The translations under genes and the position numbers were made by a program. Below are positions 32,626 through 41,078 of a stretch of 64,000 nucleotides of DNA, one piece after another. This DNA is from Actinomycetota bacterium (lineage in GTDB: Bacteria > Actinomycetota > Thermoleophilia > Gaiellales > Gaiellaceae). The stretch lies in NCBI GenBank assembly GCA_004366385.1, contig SIRU01000033.1, positions 186,001 through 250,000 of the forward strand. The letters are read 5' to 3'. Under the pieces are notes generated by a model. The model searched no databases. It was not told the origin of the DNA and worked only from the letters and a program-made list of their open reading frames with translations. The stretch's first letter is position 1. Each line of letters opens with the position of its first letter.

Positions 32626-34452
32626 GTGAGCGGCAGCGGCGTACCGGCCTGGGAGCAGCGCTTTCGCGCGCCTCTGACGTTCCTGCCGGAGTGGTCGCCG
32701 CGGGCGCCCGACCGGATCGTGTACGTCTCGAACGAGCCGGGCGTGTGGCAGGTGCACGCCTGGAGCCTCGAGACGGACCTGCACCGGCAGGTGACCGACC
32801 ACCCGGTCGGGCTGCTCGACGGGACGCCGACGCTGGACGGCGAGGGCGTGCTCTGGTTCCAGGACGAGACGGGAGACGAGTCCGGATGCTGGTACGTGCA
32901 GCCCTTCGCCGGCGGCGACTCGCGGCCGTTCCTCGAGGGTGTCCCGCACGGCTGGAACGAGGGCCTCGCGCAGGCGCCGGGGATCGTCGTCGCCGCGATC
33001 AGCGACCGGGACGGCTTCGCCGTGCACGTGTCGGAGGACGGCGGGCCGGCGCGCGAGCTTCTCCGGTCGCAGGAGTCCCTGCGCCTCGGAACCGTCGACG
33101 AGGGCGGCTTCCTGCTCGGCGCGCTCTCCGCCGACGGGACGCTGCTCTGCCTCTCGCACTCCGAGCACGGCGACCTCATGCACCCGGCGCTGCGAGTCGT
33201 CGACGCACGCACCGGCGAGACGCGCGGCGCCCTCCTCGACGAAGGTCTGTCGCTGGAGGCGCGAGCCTGGTCGCCGGTCCCCGGCGACCTCAGGCTTGCC
33301 TTCGAGCACGAGCGCGCGGGCGACGCCCAGCCCGGGATCTGGGATCTCGACACCGGCGAGCGGAGCGACCTCGACCTCGGGCTGGAAGGTGGCGTCCACG
33401 TCTCGGACTGGTGGCCCGACGGGTCCGCGCTCCTGATCCACAACATCTTCGAGGGGCGCTCGCGGCTCTTCCGCTACGACCTCGCGAGCGGCGAGCTCGA
33501 GCGCATGGCGACCGACCCGGGGTTCGTCTGGAAGGCCCGCGTCCGGCCCGACGGGCGCGTTTGGTACTTGCACGAGCAAGGCCATCGGCAGCGGGTCGCC
33601 CTCGACGACGCGCGCGCGGAGCTGATCGCTCCGGGCACGTGGGCGCCCGAGAGCCGCCCGTACGAGTCGTGGCACTTCGAGAACGAGCACGGGCAGCGCG
33701 TCCACGGCTTCTACGTGACGCCCGACGACTCGGGCGGCCCGTTCCCCGTGCTGATGTTCGTGCACGGCGGGCCCACGTGGTTCGACCTCGACCGCTGGCA
33801 GCCCGAGGTGCAGGCGTACGTCGACGCGGGCTTCGTGGTCGGGATGGTCAACTACCGCGGCTCGATCGGCTACGGCCGCGAGTGGCGCGACGTGCTCATC
33901 GGCAACATCGGCGGGCCGGAGCTAGAGGACGTCAACGCAGGGCTGCGCGACCTCGTGGCACGGGGCATCGCGGACCCCGGGCGCGCCGTGGTCGGAGGGC
34001 ACTCCTGGGGCGGCTACGTCACGCTGCTCGAGCTCGGGAAGCACCCGGACCTGTGGGCGTGCGGGATCGCGGGCGTGCCCGTCGCCGACTACGAGGACGG
34101 GTACGAGGACATGTCCCCGCTGCTCCAGGCGTACGACCGCGCGCTGCTCGGCGGGAAGGCGCCGAGCGACCTCCCCGAGCTCATGCGCGACCGCAACCCG
34201 ATCAACTTCGTGGAGGACGTGCGCGCGCCGGTGCTGATCATCATCGGCCGGAACGACAGCCGCTGCCCGCTGGGGCAGGCGATGAAGTACGTGGACCGGC
34301 TGGCCGCGCGCGGGCATCCGCACGAGGTGTACGTCTTCGAGACGGGCCACGGCTCGTTCGACGTCGACGAGCGCGTGAGGCAGGTCGGGATGATCATGGA
34401 CTTCCTCGCGCGGCACGTCTCCGGCGTGCGATCCGCCGCCGCGGCCGTCTAG
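32626..34452 (+). CDS. S9 family serine peptidase (acylaminoacyl-peptidase/prolyl-oligopeptidase type)
   Basis: 608 residues: an N-terminal seven-bladed propeller-like part (about 1-350, WSPRAPDRIVYVSNEPG, WSPVPGDLRLAFEH, WWPDGSALLIHN repeats) and a C-terminal alpha/beta hydrolase. The catalytic triad reads Ser460 (GGHSWGGY), Asp544 (GRNDSRCP) and His575 (ETGHGSFD); MFVHGGPTWF gives the oxyanion region. No signal peptide, so probably a cytoplasmic oligopeptidase. It interrupts the glycolytic genes in opposite orientation: divergent from tpiA, stop 2 nt from that of pgk. Confidence 0.9.
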   Translation: MSGSGVPAWEQRFRAPLTFLPEWSPRAPDRIVYVSNEPGVWQVHAWSLETDLHRQVTDHPVGLLDGTPTLDGEGVLWFQDETGDESGCWYVQPFAGGDSRPFLEGVPHGWNEGLAQAPGIVVAAISDRDGFAVHVSEDGGPARELLRSQESLRLGTVDEGGFLLGALSADGTLLCLSHSEHGDLMHPALRVVDARTGETRGALLDEGLSLEARAWSPVPGDLRLAFEHERAGDAQPGIWDLDTGERSDLDLGLEGGVHVSDWWPDGSALLIHNIFEGRSRLFRYDLASGELERMATDPGFVWKARVRPDGRVWYLHEQGHRQRVALDDARAELIAPGTWAPESRPYESWHFENEHGQRVHGFYVTPDDSGGPFPVLMFVHGGPTWFDLDRWQPEVQAYVDAGFVVGMVNYRGSIGYGREWRDVLIGNIGGPELEDVNAGLRDLVARGIADPGRAVVGGHSWGGYVTLLELGKHPDLWACGIAGVPVADYEDGYEDMSPLLQAYDRALLGGKAPSDLPELMRDRNPINFVEDVRAPVLIIIGRNDSRCPLGQAMKYVDRLAARGHPHEVYVFETGHGSFDVDERVRQVGMIMDFLARHVSGVRSAAAAV

Positions 34453-34454
34453 GC

Positions 34455-35498
34455 CTACGACTCCGGGATCACGGCCACCCCGGGGAGCGCCTTGCCCTCG
34501 AGCAGCTCGAGAGAGGCGCCGCCTCCCGTCGACACCCACGAGACACGGTCGGCGAGGCCGAGCTCCTGGAGCGCGCGCACCGAGTCGCCTCCGCCGATCA
34601 CCGTGTAGCCGTCCGCTGCGGCGACAGCCTCCGCCACCGCCTTCGTCCCCTGGGCGAAGCGCTCCCACTCGAAGACGCCCATGGGCCCGTTCCAGAAGAC
34701 CGTGCGCGCGACGCGGATCTCCGCGGCGAAGCGCTCCCGCGCCTCGGGGCCGATGTCGAGGCCGAGCCAGCCCTCCGGGAGCTCGTCGAACGGCGTGACG
34801 CGCGTCTCGGCGTCCGGCTCGAACGCGGCAGCCGCGACGACGTCGACGGGGAGCAGCGCCTCGTACGGGAGGGGGTTCCCGTCGCGCAGCTCCTCGGCCA
34901 TCTTGCCTCCGACGAGCACGGCGTCCGCGCGCCCGCCGAGGTGGACGAGGACGCCGAGCTTGTCCTCGACCTTCGCCCCGCCCGCGACGAGGACGAACGG
35001 GCGCTCGACGTCGCCGAGGAGGCGGCCGAGCATCTCCAGCTCCCGCTCGAGCAGGAGCCCCGCGTAGGCGGGCAGCAGCTCGGCGACGCCGACCGTCGAG
35101 GCGTGCGCGCGGTGCGACGAGCCGAACGCGTCGTTCACGAACAGGTCGCGCCCATCCGCGAGCCGGCGCGCGGTCTCGGGGTCGTTGGTCGTCTCGCCGG
35201 GGTCGAAGCGCGTGTTCTCGAGCACCTCGACCCGCTCGTCCGAGAGCAGCTCCCGCAGCCTCTCCGCGACGGGCGCGATCGAGAGAGCCGGGTCGGGGCC
35301 CTTCGGGCGGCCCAGGTGCGAGCAGACCGCGACGGACGCCGCCCCGCGCTCGAGGAGCAGCTCGAGCGTCGGCAGCGATTCCGTGATCCGCGTGTCGTCG
35401 GCGACCTGGCCGTCCTCGAGCGGGACGTTCAAGTCGGCGCGGACGAGGACGCTCTTCCCGGCGACGTCCGCGTCCCGGACGGAGCGTGGCGACCTCAC
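34455..35498 (-). CDS. pgk: Phosphoglycerate kinase, compact form
   Basis: 347 residues against the usual 385-400. Substrate residues are present: VRADLNVPLEDG, CSHLGRPKGP, VNDAFGSSHRAHAST; nucleotide side: GGAKVEDKLGVL, FWNGPMGVFEWERFAQGT, IGGGDSVRALQELG, STGGGASLELLEGK. Two helical stretches look deleted in frame: after RLRELLSDER (about 20 residues) and after GGKMAEELRDG (about 35 residues, the region containing the usual IGxSL..ED segment). The catalytic core is kept, so it is probably active. GTG 35498 is 1 nt from the gap stop. Confidence 0.9.
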   Translation of the reverse strand: MRSPRSVRDADVAGKSVLVRADLNVPLEDGQVADDTRITESLPTLELLLERGAASVAVCSHLGRPKGPDPALSIAPVAERLRELLSDERVEVLENTRFDPGETTNDPETARRLADGRDLFVNDAFGSSHRAHASTVGVAELLPAYAGLLLERELEMLGRLLGDVERPFVLVAGGAKVEDKLGVLVHLGGRADAVLVGGKMAEELRDGNPLPYEALLPVDVVAAAAFEPDAETRVTPFDELPEGWLGLDIGPEARERFAAEIRVARTVFWNGPMGVFEWERFAQGTKAVAEAVAAADGYTVIGGGDSVRALQELGLADRVSWVSTGGGASLELLEGKALPGVAVIPES

Positions 35499-35499
35499 G

Positions 35500-36498
35500 T
35501 CAGGCGAGCAGCCTCGGGACGAGGTCGACCAGGCGGCACGAGTAGCCCCACTCGTTGTCGTACCAGCCGAAGACCTTCACGAGCGAGCCGCGCACCATCG
35601 TGAGCTCGCTGTCGTAGACGCACGAGTACGGGCTCCCGTTGATGTCGGTCGAGGTGATCGGGTCCTCGCAGAACTGGAGGAGCCCCTGGAGCGGACCGTC
35701 CGCGGCGGCGCGGTAGGCGGCCTGCACCTCGTCCGTGGTCACGTCACGGCCGAGCGTCACGACGAGGTCTGTGAGCGAGCCGGTGGGGACGGGCGCGCGC
35801 ACGGAGATCCCGTCCACCTTCCCCTGGAGCTCGGGCATGACGATCCCGATCGCCTTCGCGGCGCCCGTCGAGGTCGGGATGAGATTGATCGCCGCCGCCC
35901 GCGCGCGCCGGAGGTCGGAGTGCGGGTAGTCGAGGATCACCTGGTCGTTCGTGTACGCGTGGATCGTGGTCATGAAGCCCGACTGGATCTCGCCCAGCTC
36001 GTGCAGCACCTTCGCGAGCGGCGCGACGCAGTTCGTCGTGCAGGACGCGTTCGAGACGATGTGGTGCGAGCCCGCGTCGTACGCATCGTCGTTCACGCCG
36101 AGGACGAGGGTGATGTCCGGGTCGGTCGCGGGCGCCGAGATGAGCACCTTCTTCGCGCCCGCGTCGAGGTGCTTCTGCGCACCGTCGCGGGCCGTGAAGA
36201 ACCCGGTCGACTCGAGCACGACGTCGACGCCGAGATCGCCCCACGGGAGCGCCGCCGGGTCGCGCTCGGAGAGGATCCTCACGTCTTCTCCGGCTGCGTG
36301 CAGCACGCCGTCGCCGAGCGACACCTCGCCCGCCAACGGGCCGAGGTTCGAGTCGTACTTCAGGAGGTGCGCCATCGTCTTCGCGTCGCCGAGGTCGTTC
36401 AGCGCGACGATCTCGATGTCCGCGCCGAGCGCGTGCTGGGCGCGGAAGAAGTTCCGCCCGATGCGGCCGAAGCCGTTGATGCCGACGCGAATCGCCAT
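35500..36498 (-). CDS. gap: Glyceraldehyde-3-phosphate dehydrogenase, type I
   Basis: 332 residues. Rossmann motif VGINGFGRIGRNFFRA; Asp35 in ALNDLGD suggests NAD preference; catalytic Cys153 in SNASCTTNC; His in MTTIHAYTNDQ; C-terminal WYDNEWGYSCRLVDL. ATG 36498 is preceded by GAGGGAGG. Operon order whiA-gap-pgk; 43 nt separate it from whiA, room for its own ribosome site. Confidence 0.95.
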   Translation of the reverse strand: MAIRVGINGFGRIGRNFFRAQHALGADIEIVALNDLGDAKTMAHLLKYDSNLGPLAGEVSLGDGVLHAAGEDVRILSERDPAALPWGDLGVDVVLESTGFFTARDGAQKHLDAGAKKVLISAPATDPDITLVLGVNDDAYDAGSHHIVSNASCTTNCVAPLAKVLHELGEIQSGFMTTIHAYTNDQVILDYPHSDLRRARAAAINLIPTSTGAAKAIGIVMPELQGKVDGISVRAPVPTGSLTDLVVTLGRDVTTDEVQAAYRAAADGPLQGLLQFCEDPITSTDINGSPYSCVYDSELTMVRGSLVKVFGWYDNEWGYSCRLVDLVPRLLA

Positions 36499-36541
36499 GT
36501 CGTGTCGTCCCTCCCTCGTGTCGTTGGCCCGCCCGGCGAGT

Positions 36542-37468
36542 CTAACCCGGCAGGTCAGCCAGCTCCTCCAGGCGCCGCAGGCGCCGGTGCATCGCAGCCT
36601 TGGAGGCGGGCGGGTCGGTGCGGGCGGCGAGCTCGCGGAGCGAGTCGGCGGGGTGGCGCCGCCGGAGCTCCGCCGCCTCCTGGAGAGGCGCAGGGAGGCG
36701 CGCGAGGCGCCCGTCGGCCGTGAGGCGCGCGACCGCCTCGAGCTGGGACCGCGCAGCCTCACTCGTCCGCACGAGGTTCGCATGGTCGGCGTTCGCAAGC
36801 CGGTTCGCCCGCTCGCTCGTCGCCGCGACGACGGAGCGCTCCTCCAGCGCGAGCACGGCGTCGACCGCGCCCGTCAGCGCGAGCACGGACTCGATGTCGT
36901 CCCAGCTCTTCGCGTACGCGACCGCATGGCTCGGCCGCTCCGCGACGAGGAGACGAGCGCCGGCAGCCTCGGCCGTCTCCGCCAGGAAGCGCGCGCCCGC
37001 GGCTGACGCCGTCCGGAGCTCGAGGTGCGGGGCGCGCCCGAGCGACAGGGAGCCCCCGCCGAGGAACGCGCCCCGCAGATACGCGCTGCGGCAGCAGGAA
37101 CGGGCGACCACGCGGCGCTGTGGCCGCTCGAGCGGCCCGTGTGCGCGGGTCAGGACGCCTGCGGCGACGAAGGTCGTGAGCGCGTCGTCCGATCCCTCGA
37201 CGTGGAGTTGAAAACGAGTCGCGCGGTCGAACGCGCGGCGACGGTACGTGCGGATCTCCGAGCGGATCCCCTCCTCGCGGAGGAGTGAGAACGCCCGGCG
37301 GGCCGAGGCGCCGCTCGCGAGGTCGAGGTGGAGCGACCAGGCGCCGCGCGCGCGCAGGTGGAGGCTGCCGGCGGCGTGGAGGAGCGCGGACAGCTCCGCC
37401 AGCCGGTCGCACGCGCGGGTGGGCGCGATGCGCGCGAGCTCCTCGCGGACGTCCTCCGAGCTCGTCAC
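36542..37468 (-). CDS. whiA: Sporulation/cell-division regulator WhiA
   Basis: 308 residues. The N-terminal domain (DVREELARIAPTRACDRLAE, LSALLHAAGSLHLR) and the LAGLIDADG-like middle part (CRSAYLRGAFLGGGSLSLG ... HLELRTASAAGARFLAETAE) precede the C-terminal helix-turn-helix (LREAA-type HPADSLRELAARTDPPASKA, then AMHRRLRRLEELA). WhiA binds DNA and controls division or sporulation genes in Gram-positives. GTG 37468 overlaps the TGA of ogt. The usual rapZ-yvcK partners are absent upstream. Confidence 0.9.
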   Translation of the reverse strand: MTSSEDVREELARIAPTRACDRLAELSALLHAAGSLHLRARGAWSLHLDLASGASARRAFSLLREEGIRSEIRTYRRRAFDRATRFQLHVEGSDDALTTFVAAGVLTRAHGPLERPQRRVVARSCCRSAYLRGAFLGGGSLSLGRAPHLELRTASAAGARFLAETAEAAGARLLVAERPSHAVAYAKSWDDIESVLALTGAVDAVLALEERSVVAATSERANRLANADHANLVRTSEAARSQLEAVARLTADGRLARLPAPLQEAAELRRRHPADSLRELAARTDPPASKAAMHRRLRRLEELADLPG

Positions 37469-38154
37469 ATGCGGACGCCCTCGAGCGCGAGCAGCCGCCG
37501 CTTGACCTCGACTCCCGTCGAGCCGTAGCCGCCGATGCCGCCCGCGCCGACGACGCGGTGGCACGGGAGCACCAGCTGGAAGCGGTTGTGCGCGCAGAAC
37601 GTCCCGGCCGCACGGCCCGCGCGCGGGTACCCGGCGAGCGCGGCGAGCTCCCCGTAGCCGACGACCTCGCCGCGGGGGACGGCGCGGAGCGTCGTCGCGA
37701 CGGCGTGCTGGAAGCGCGTCGCCCACGAGAGGTCGAGCTCGACGTCGTCGAACGAGACGTCCTCCCCGGCGAGGAACGCGCGGGCGAGCTCGACGACGCG
37801 CGCGGCCGCGGGACCGGCTGCCCGCTCAGCCGCGGTGGCGTGACGCTCCGAGGCGGGGGCCGGCCGCCCGCGCCCGCTTCCCCCCGCCTGCAGGCTCGCC
37901 CGCGAAGATCGGCGCACACTTGTCGCGGTCCCGTTCCCCACCCGTGAGGGGATCCCCGATAGCGTGCCGGTTGGGGGGCTCGCCGCCCCCTTGGGGGAGC
38001 GCGCGCGAACCGCGGGGCGCGCACGAACGAGCTCGTCCGGGCCGGCACCGGGCTCGAATGCGATCTCGTGCGCGAGCAGCACGCCGCCCGCATCCGTCCA
38101 CAGCTCCCCGACCCCCCACCCGGGCACCTCGTACCGCGTGTGCTCCGCCCGCAT
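37465..38154 (-). CDS. ogt: Methylated-DNA--protein-cysteine methyltransferase with in-frame insertion
   Basis: 229 residues, long for the family (about 160-175). The C-terminal half is classic: LDLSWATRFQHAVATTLRAV, PRGEVVGYGELAALAGYPRA, acceptor Cys198 in VLPCHRVVGAGGIGGYGS. The N-terminal domain (TRYEVPGWGVGELWTDAGG) is split by about 60 low-complexity residues (roughly 42-105) encoded by palindrome-rich DNA (about 37840-38030). Repairs O6-alkylguanine by suicide transfer. ATG 38154 lies 7 nt after -10-like TATGGT. Coupled to whiA by GTGA. Confidence 0.88.
   Translation of the reverse strand: MRAEHTRYEVPGWGVGELWTDAGGVLLAHEIAFEPGAGPDELVRARPAVRARSPKGAASPPTGTLSGIPSRVGNGTATSVRRSSRASLQAGGSGRGRPAPASERHATAAERAAGPAAARVVELARAFLAGEDVSFDDVELDLSWATRFQHAVATTLRAVPRGEVVGYGELAALAGYPRAGRAAGTFCAHNRFQLVLPCHRVVGAGGIGGYGSTGVEVKRRLLALEGVRM
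37840..38030. repeat. Palindrome-rich insertion inside ogt
   Basis: Segment that the Ogt family lacks. It contains several short hairpins: GGGGGC-tcgcc-GCCCCC near 37974-37990, the 10-bp palindrome GGGGATCCCC near 37953, and CCCCAC..GAGGGG just before it. It encodes the Arg/Ser/Gly-rich linker without breaking the frame. No second copy is seen in this window, so its status as a dispersed repeat is inference. Boundaries approximate. Confidence 0.4.
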
Positions 38155-38161
38155 CGCCACG

Positions 38162-38171
38162 ACCATACAAT
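38162..38171. promoter_or_regulatory. Overlapping divergent -10 boxes of ogt and the P5C dehydrogenase gene
   Basis: Minus strand TATGGT (38167-38162), 7 nt before ogt ATG 38154; plus strand TACAAT (38166-38171), 6 nt before ATG 38178. The two boxes share two base pairs, so the two polymerases would compete; start codons are only 23 bp apart. Confidence 0.5.
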
Positions 38172-38177
38172 CGGCCC

Positions 38178-39827
38178 ATGAGCGCTCCCGGAATCTTCAA
38201 GCCCCCGACCCCCGTCAACGAGCCCATCCTCGACTACGCACCCGGATCGCCGGAGCGAGAGGCGCTCCGGCAGCGGCTGCGCCAGATGGAAGGCGAGCGG
38301 ATCCGCATCCCGATGGTCATCGGCGGCAAGGACGTCGACACCGGCGAGACCTTCGAGGCCGTCATGCCGCATCGGAAGAGCCACGTGCTCGCCGACGTCG
38401 CGAAGGGCGGCCCGGAGCACGTCCAACAGGCGATCGACGCGGCCCGCGCGGCCCACGCCGAGTGGTCGCGCATGCCCTGGCACGAGCGCGCCGCCGTCTT
38501 CCTCCGCGCGGCCGAGCTGCTCTCCGGCCCGTGGCGCTCGACCGTGAACGCGGCGACGATGCTGAACCAGTCGAAGACGGTGCACCAGGCGGAGATCGAC
38601 GCCGTCTGCGAGATGATCGACTTCTGGCGCTTCAACGCCGAGTTCGTCACACGGATCTACGCCGAGCAGCCGTACTCGCCGACCGGCATCTGGAACCGGA
38701 TGGAGTACCGCGCGCTCGAGGGCTTCGTGCTCGCGGTGAGCCCGTTCAACTTCACGTGCATCGGCGGCAACCTCTCGTCGTCGCCCGCGCTGATGGGAAA
38801 CACGGTCGTCTGGAAGCCCGCGTCGACGGCGGCGCTCTCGGCGTACTACCTCATGCGGCTCATGCAAGCCGCCGGGCTCCCCGACGGCGTGATCAACCTC
38901 GTCTACGGCTCGGGTGCGACGGTCGGGAGCGCGGCGCTCGGGAGCCCCGAGCTCGCGGGCATCCACTTCACCGGCTCGACCGAGGTCTTCAACTCGATGT
39001 GGGCGACCGTCGGCGGCAACGTCGGCTCGTACCGCAACTACCCGCGGATCGTCGGCGAGACGGGCGGGAAGGACTTCATCCTCGCGCACCCGTCCGCCGA
39101 GGCGGAGGCGGTCGCGACGGCGATCGTCCGCGGCTCCTTCGAGTACCAGGGCCAGAAGTGCTCCGCGGCCTCGCGGCTCTACATCCCGTCGAACCTCTGG
39201 CCCGAGGTGAAGGAGCGGCTCGTCGAGGACGTGACCTCGATCAAGATGGGCGACGTCGCGGACTTCGAGAACTTCATGGGCGCCGTCATCGACGCGGGCG
39301 CGTTCAGGACGCACGCGGACGCGATCGAGGAGGCGCGCTCTGCCGGCGCCGAGATCCTCACCGGCGGATCGGTCGACGACTCGGAGGGCTACTTCGTCGA
39401 GCCGACCGTGATCGCGACCGAGGACAAGGGATTCCGGCTCCTCCGCGACGAGCTCTTCGGACCGATCGTCACCACGTACGTGTACGACGAGAAGCGTTGG
39501 GACGACACGCTGAGGCTCGTCGACGAAACCGCGCCGTACGGTCTCACCGGCGCCGTCTTCGCCACCGAGCGCGCCGCGATCGACGACGCGCAGGACGCGC
39601 TCCGCTACGCGGCCGGCAACTTCTACGTCAACGACAAGCCGACCGGCGCCGTCGTCGGCCAGCAGCCCTTCGGCGGCGCGCGGGCGAGCGGGACGAACGA
39701 CAAGGCGGGCTCGCTGTGGAACCTCATTCGCTGGGTGACGCCGCGGACGATCAAGGAGACGTTCGTCCCGCCGACCGACTACCGGTACCCATACCTCGGG
39801 CCGGACGGCGACCGACCGACCGGCTAG
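38178..39827 (+). CDS. pruA: L-glutamate gamma-semialdehyde (delta-1-pyrroline-5-carboxylate) dehydrogenase
   Basis: 549 residues, the expected length of the stand-alone 1-pyrroline-5-carboxylate dehydrogenase group. Family features: PPTPVNEPILDYAPGSPERE at the N-terminus, ALSPFNF-type VLAVSPFNFTCIGGNL, VVWKPAST, GETGGKDFI (general-base Glu), QGQKCSAASR with catalytic Cys328, and NDKPTGAVVGQQPFGGARAS near the end. Oxidises glutamate semialdehyde to glutamate in proline/arginine catabolism. The TAG stop lies in the CTAG that opens the 223-bp structured element. Confidence 0.92.
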   Translation: MSAPGIFKPPTPVNEPILDYAPGSPEREALRQRLRQMEGERIRIPMVIGGKDVDTGETFEAVMPHRKSHVLADVAKGGPEHVQQAIDAARAAHAEWSRMPWHERAAVFLRAAELLSGPWRSTVNAATMLNQSKTVHQAEIDAVCEMIDFWRFNAEFVTRIYAEQPYSPTGIWNRMEYRALEGFVLAVSPFNFTCIGGNLSSSPALMGNTVVWKPASTAALSAYYLMRLMQAAGLPDGVINLVYGSGATVGSAALGSPELAGIHFTGSTEVFNSMWATVGGNVGSYRNYPRIVGETGGKDFILAHPSAEAEAVATAIVRGSFEYQGQKCSAASRLYIPSNLWPEVKERLVEDVTSIKMGDVADFENFMGAVIDAGAFRTHADAIEEARSAGAEILTGGSVDDSEGYFVEPTVIATEDKGFRLLRDELFGPIVTTYVYDEKRWDDTLRLVDETAPYGLTGAVFATERAAIDDAQDALRYAAGNFYVNDKPTGAVVGQQPFGGARASGTNDKAGSLWNLIRWVTPRTIKETFVPPTDYRYPYLGPDGDRPTG

Positions 39828-40046
39828 ATGGTTGCAGCCACGATCTCGCGCGTCCGGATGCGCGATCCGTCGCGTCGGGGCCGCTCCCGCCGCGGGCACG
39901 GCCGCGTCGCGGCCATAGCCGCCGCGTGCGCTTCGCGCCGGCAGAACGGCCCCAAGGCGTCCAGCCTTGCGGCCGCTCTCCCGCCACGCCCCCGAGCGGC
40001 CGGCCCGCGCCCCGGAGCAGGCGATCTCGCGGCAGCAACCATCTAG
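39824..40046. repeat. Structured CTAG-bounded element, copy 1 (E1)
   Basis: 223 bp: CTAG, a 215-bp body, CTAG. The ends form an inverted repeat (CTAGATGGTTGC, then GCC and CGA with single mismatches). Internal stems: TCGCGC-8 nt-GCGCGA (39846-39865, loop starting GTCCG), CAAGGC-GTCCA-GCCTTG (39953-39969), and GGCCGCTC (39879-39886) pairing with GAGCGGCC (39994-40001). It aligns without gaps to copy 2 at 57648 (147 of 215 body positions identical by hand count). Both strands carry an open frame of 72 codons from ATG next to CTAG. It fills the gap between the P5C dehydrogenase stop and the next gene. Function unknown. Confidence 0.8.
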
Positions 40047-40064
40047 ACCGCGAGACTGACGGGC

Positions 40065-40997
40065 GTGATCCGCGTCCTCGACGGGATCGACGCCTTCCTC
40101 GACCAGCTCACCGCGGTCCAGCTGCTCCCGATGTTGCTCGCGATCGTGGCGCACGTGGCGAAGTTCGGGTGCACGAGCCTGGCCTGGCGGAACGTCCTCG
40201 GTGCGGCGTACCCCGACGTGAAGATCCAGCGGAGGTCGATCTTCGGCGCGTACGCAGCTGGGGTCGGCGTGAACGCGATCGTGCCCGTGCGGGCGGGCGA
40301 CGCCGTTCGTGTCGTCCTCGCACACCGAGCAGTGCCCGGGAGCACGTACACGACGCTCGTGTCGAGCACGCTCGTGCTCTCGATCTTCGACATCGTCGCG
40401 TCGTCGGCGATCCTGCTCTGGGCCGTCACGACGCAGGATGCGTTTCCCGGCTTCGGCGACCTCCCTCGGCTACCGACCTTCGACTTCGCGTGGCTGCTCG
40501 AGAGACCGCTCGCGGCCCAGCTCGTCGTCGCGGCGCTGCTCATCCTCCTGGTCGCGGTCGGCGTCTGGATCAGCGGGCACGTCGTGAACTTCTGGGGTCG
40601 CGTGCGACAGGCGTTCGCCGTCCTCCAGAGCCCGGCGCAGTACTTCCGAACGGTCGCCGCCTGGCAGGCCGCTGACTGGACACTGCGACTCGTCACCGTC
40701 TGGTTCCTGCTCGACGCGTTCGGGATCCCGCAGTCGCTCGAGAACGTCCTCCTCGTGCAGGTGTCGTCGAGCCTCGCGACCCTCGTGCCGCTCACCCCGG
40801 CCGGGATCGGGACCGAGCAGGCGTTCCTGCTGTACGTCTTCCGCGGGGCGGCCCCGTCCTCCCAGCTGCTCGCGTTCAGCGTCGGCATGAAGCTCACGAC
40901 GGTCGCGACGAACGTCGTCGTCGGCTTCACCGCGATCGCGCTCACGCTGCGGACGTTCCGCTACTCGAGGGCGCTCGACGGCACCGCCCCACCGTGA
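40065..40997 (+). CDS. UPF0104 / LPG-synthase-type flippase-like membrane protein
   Basis: 310 residues, about eight helices. GAYAAGVGVNAIVPVRAGDA is the conserved loop (family N-x-x-x-P-x-R-x-G), followed by VSSTLVLSIFDIVASSAILL, QAADWTLRLVTVWFLLDAFG and SLATLVPLTPAGIGTEQAFL (LxPxxxGxxE motif complete, unlike the paralogue at 22663). Possibly moves lipid-linked intermediates across the membrane. GTG 40065 start, 18 nt after element E1. Confidence 0.8.
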   Translation: MIRVLDGIDAFLDQLTAVQLLPMLLAIVAHVAKFGCTSLAWRNVLGAAYPDVKIQRRSIFGAYAAGVGVNAIVPVRAGDAVRVVLAHRAVPGSTYTTLVSSTLVLSIFDIVASSAILLWAVTTQDAFPGFGDLPRLPTFDFAWLLERPLAAQLVVAALLILLVAVGVWISGHVVNFWGRVRQAFAVLQSPAQYFRTVAAWQAADWTLRLVTVWFLLDAFGIPQSLENVLLVQVSSSLATLVPLTPAGIGTEQAFLLYVFRGAAPSSQLLAFSVGMKLTTVATNVVVGFTAIALTLRTFRYSRALDGTAPP

Positions 40998-41049
40998 CGG
41001 GTCGCGGGGTCAGGCTCACCGCGGTGTGCGATCGCGTTCGACCAAGACC

Positions 41050-41073
41050 GGTGTCAGCCTGAAGCCTGACACC
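41050..41073 (-). terminator. Hairpin after uvrC (GGTGTCAG motif)
   Basis: GGTGTCAG / CTGACACC, an 8-bp perfect inverted repeat with an 8-nt loop starting 5 nt past the uvrC stop codon. Position fits a terminator; no U-tract. The same GGTGTCAG word occurs in a palindrome on the other side of uvrC. Confidence 0.5.
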
Positions 41074-41078
41074 CAGCC

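Noticed and set aside
39824-40046. Reading the CTAG elements as integron attC sites
   Set aside because: The ends lack the GTTRRRY / RYYYAAC core sites and no integrase is present; length and conserved hairpins also differ.
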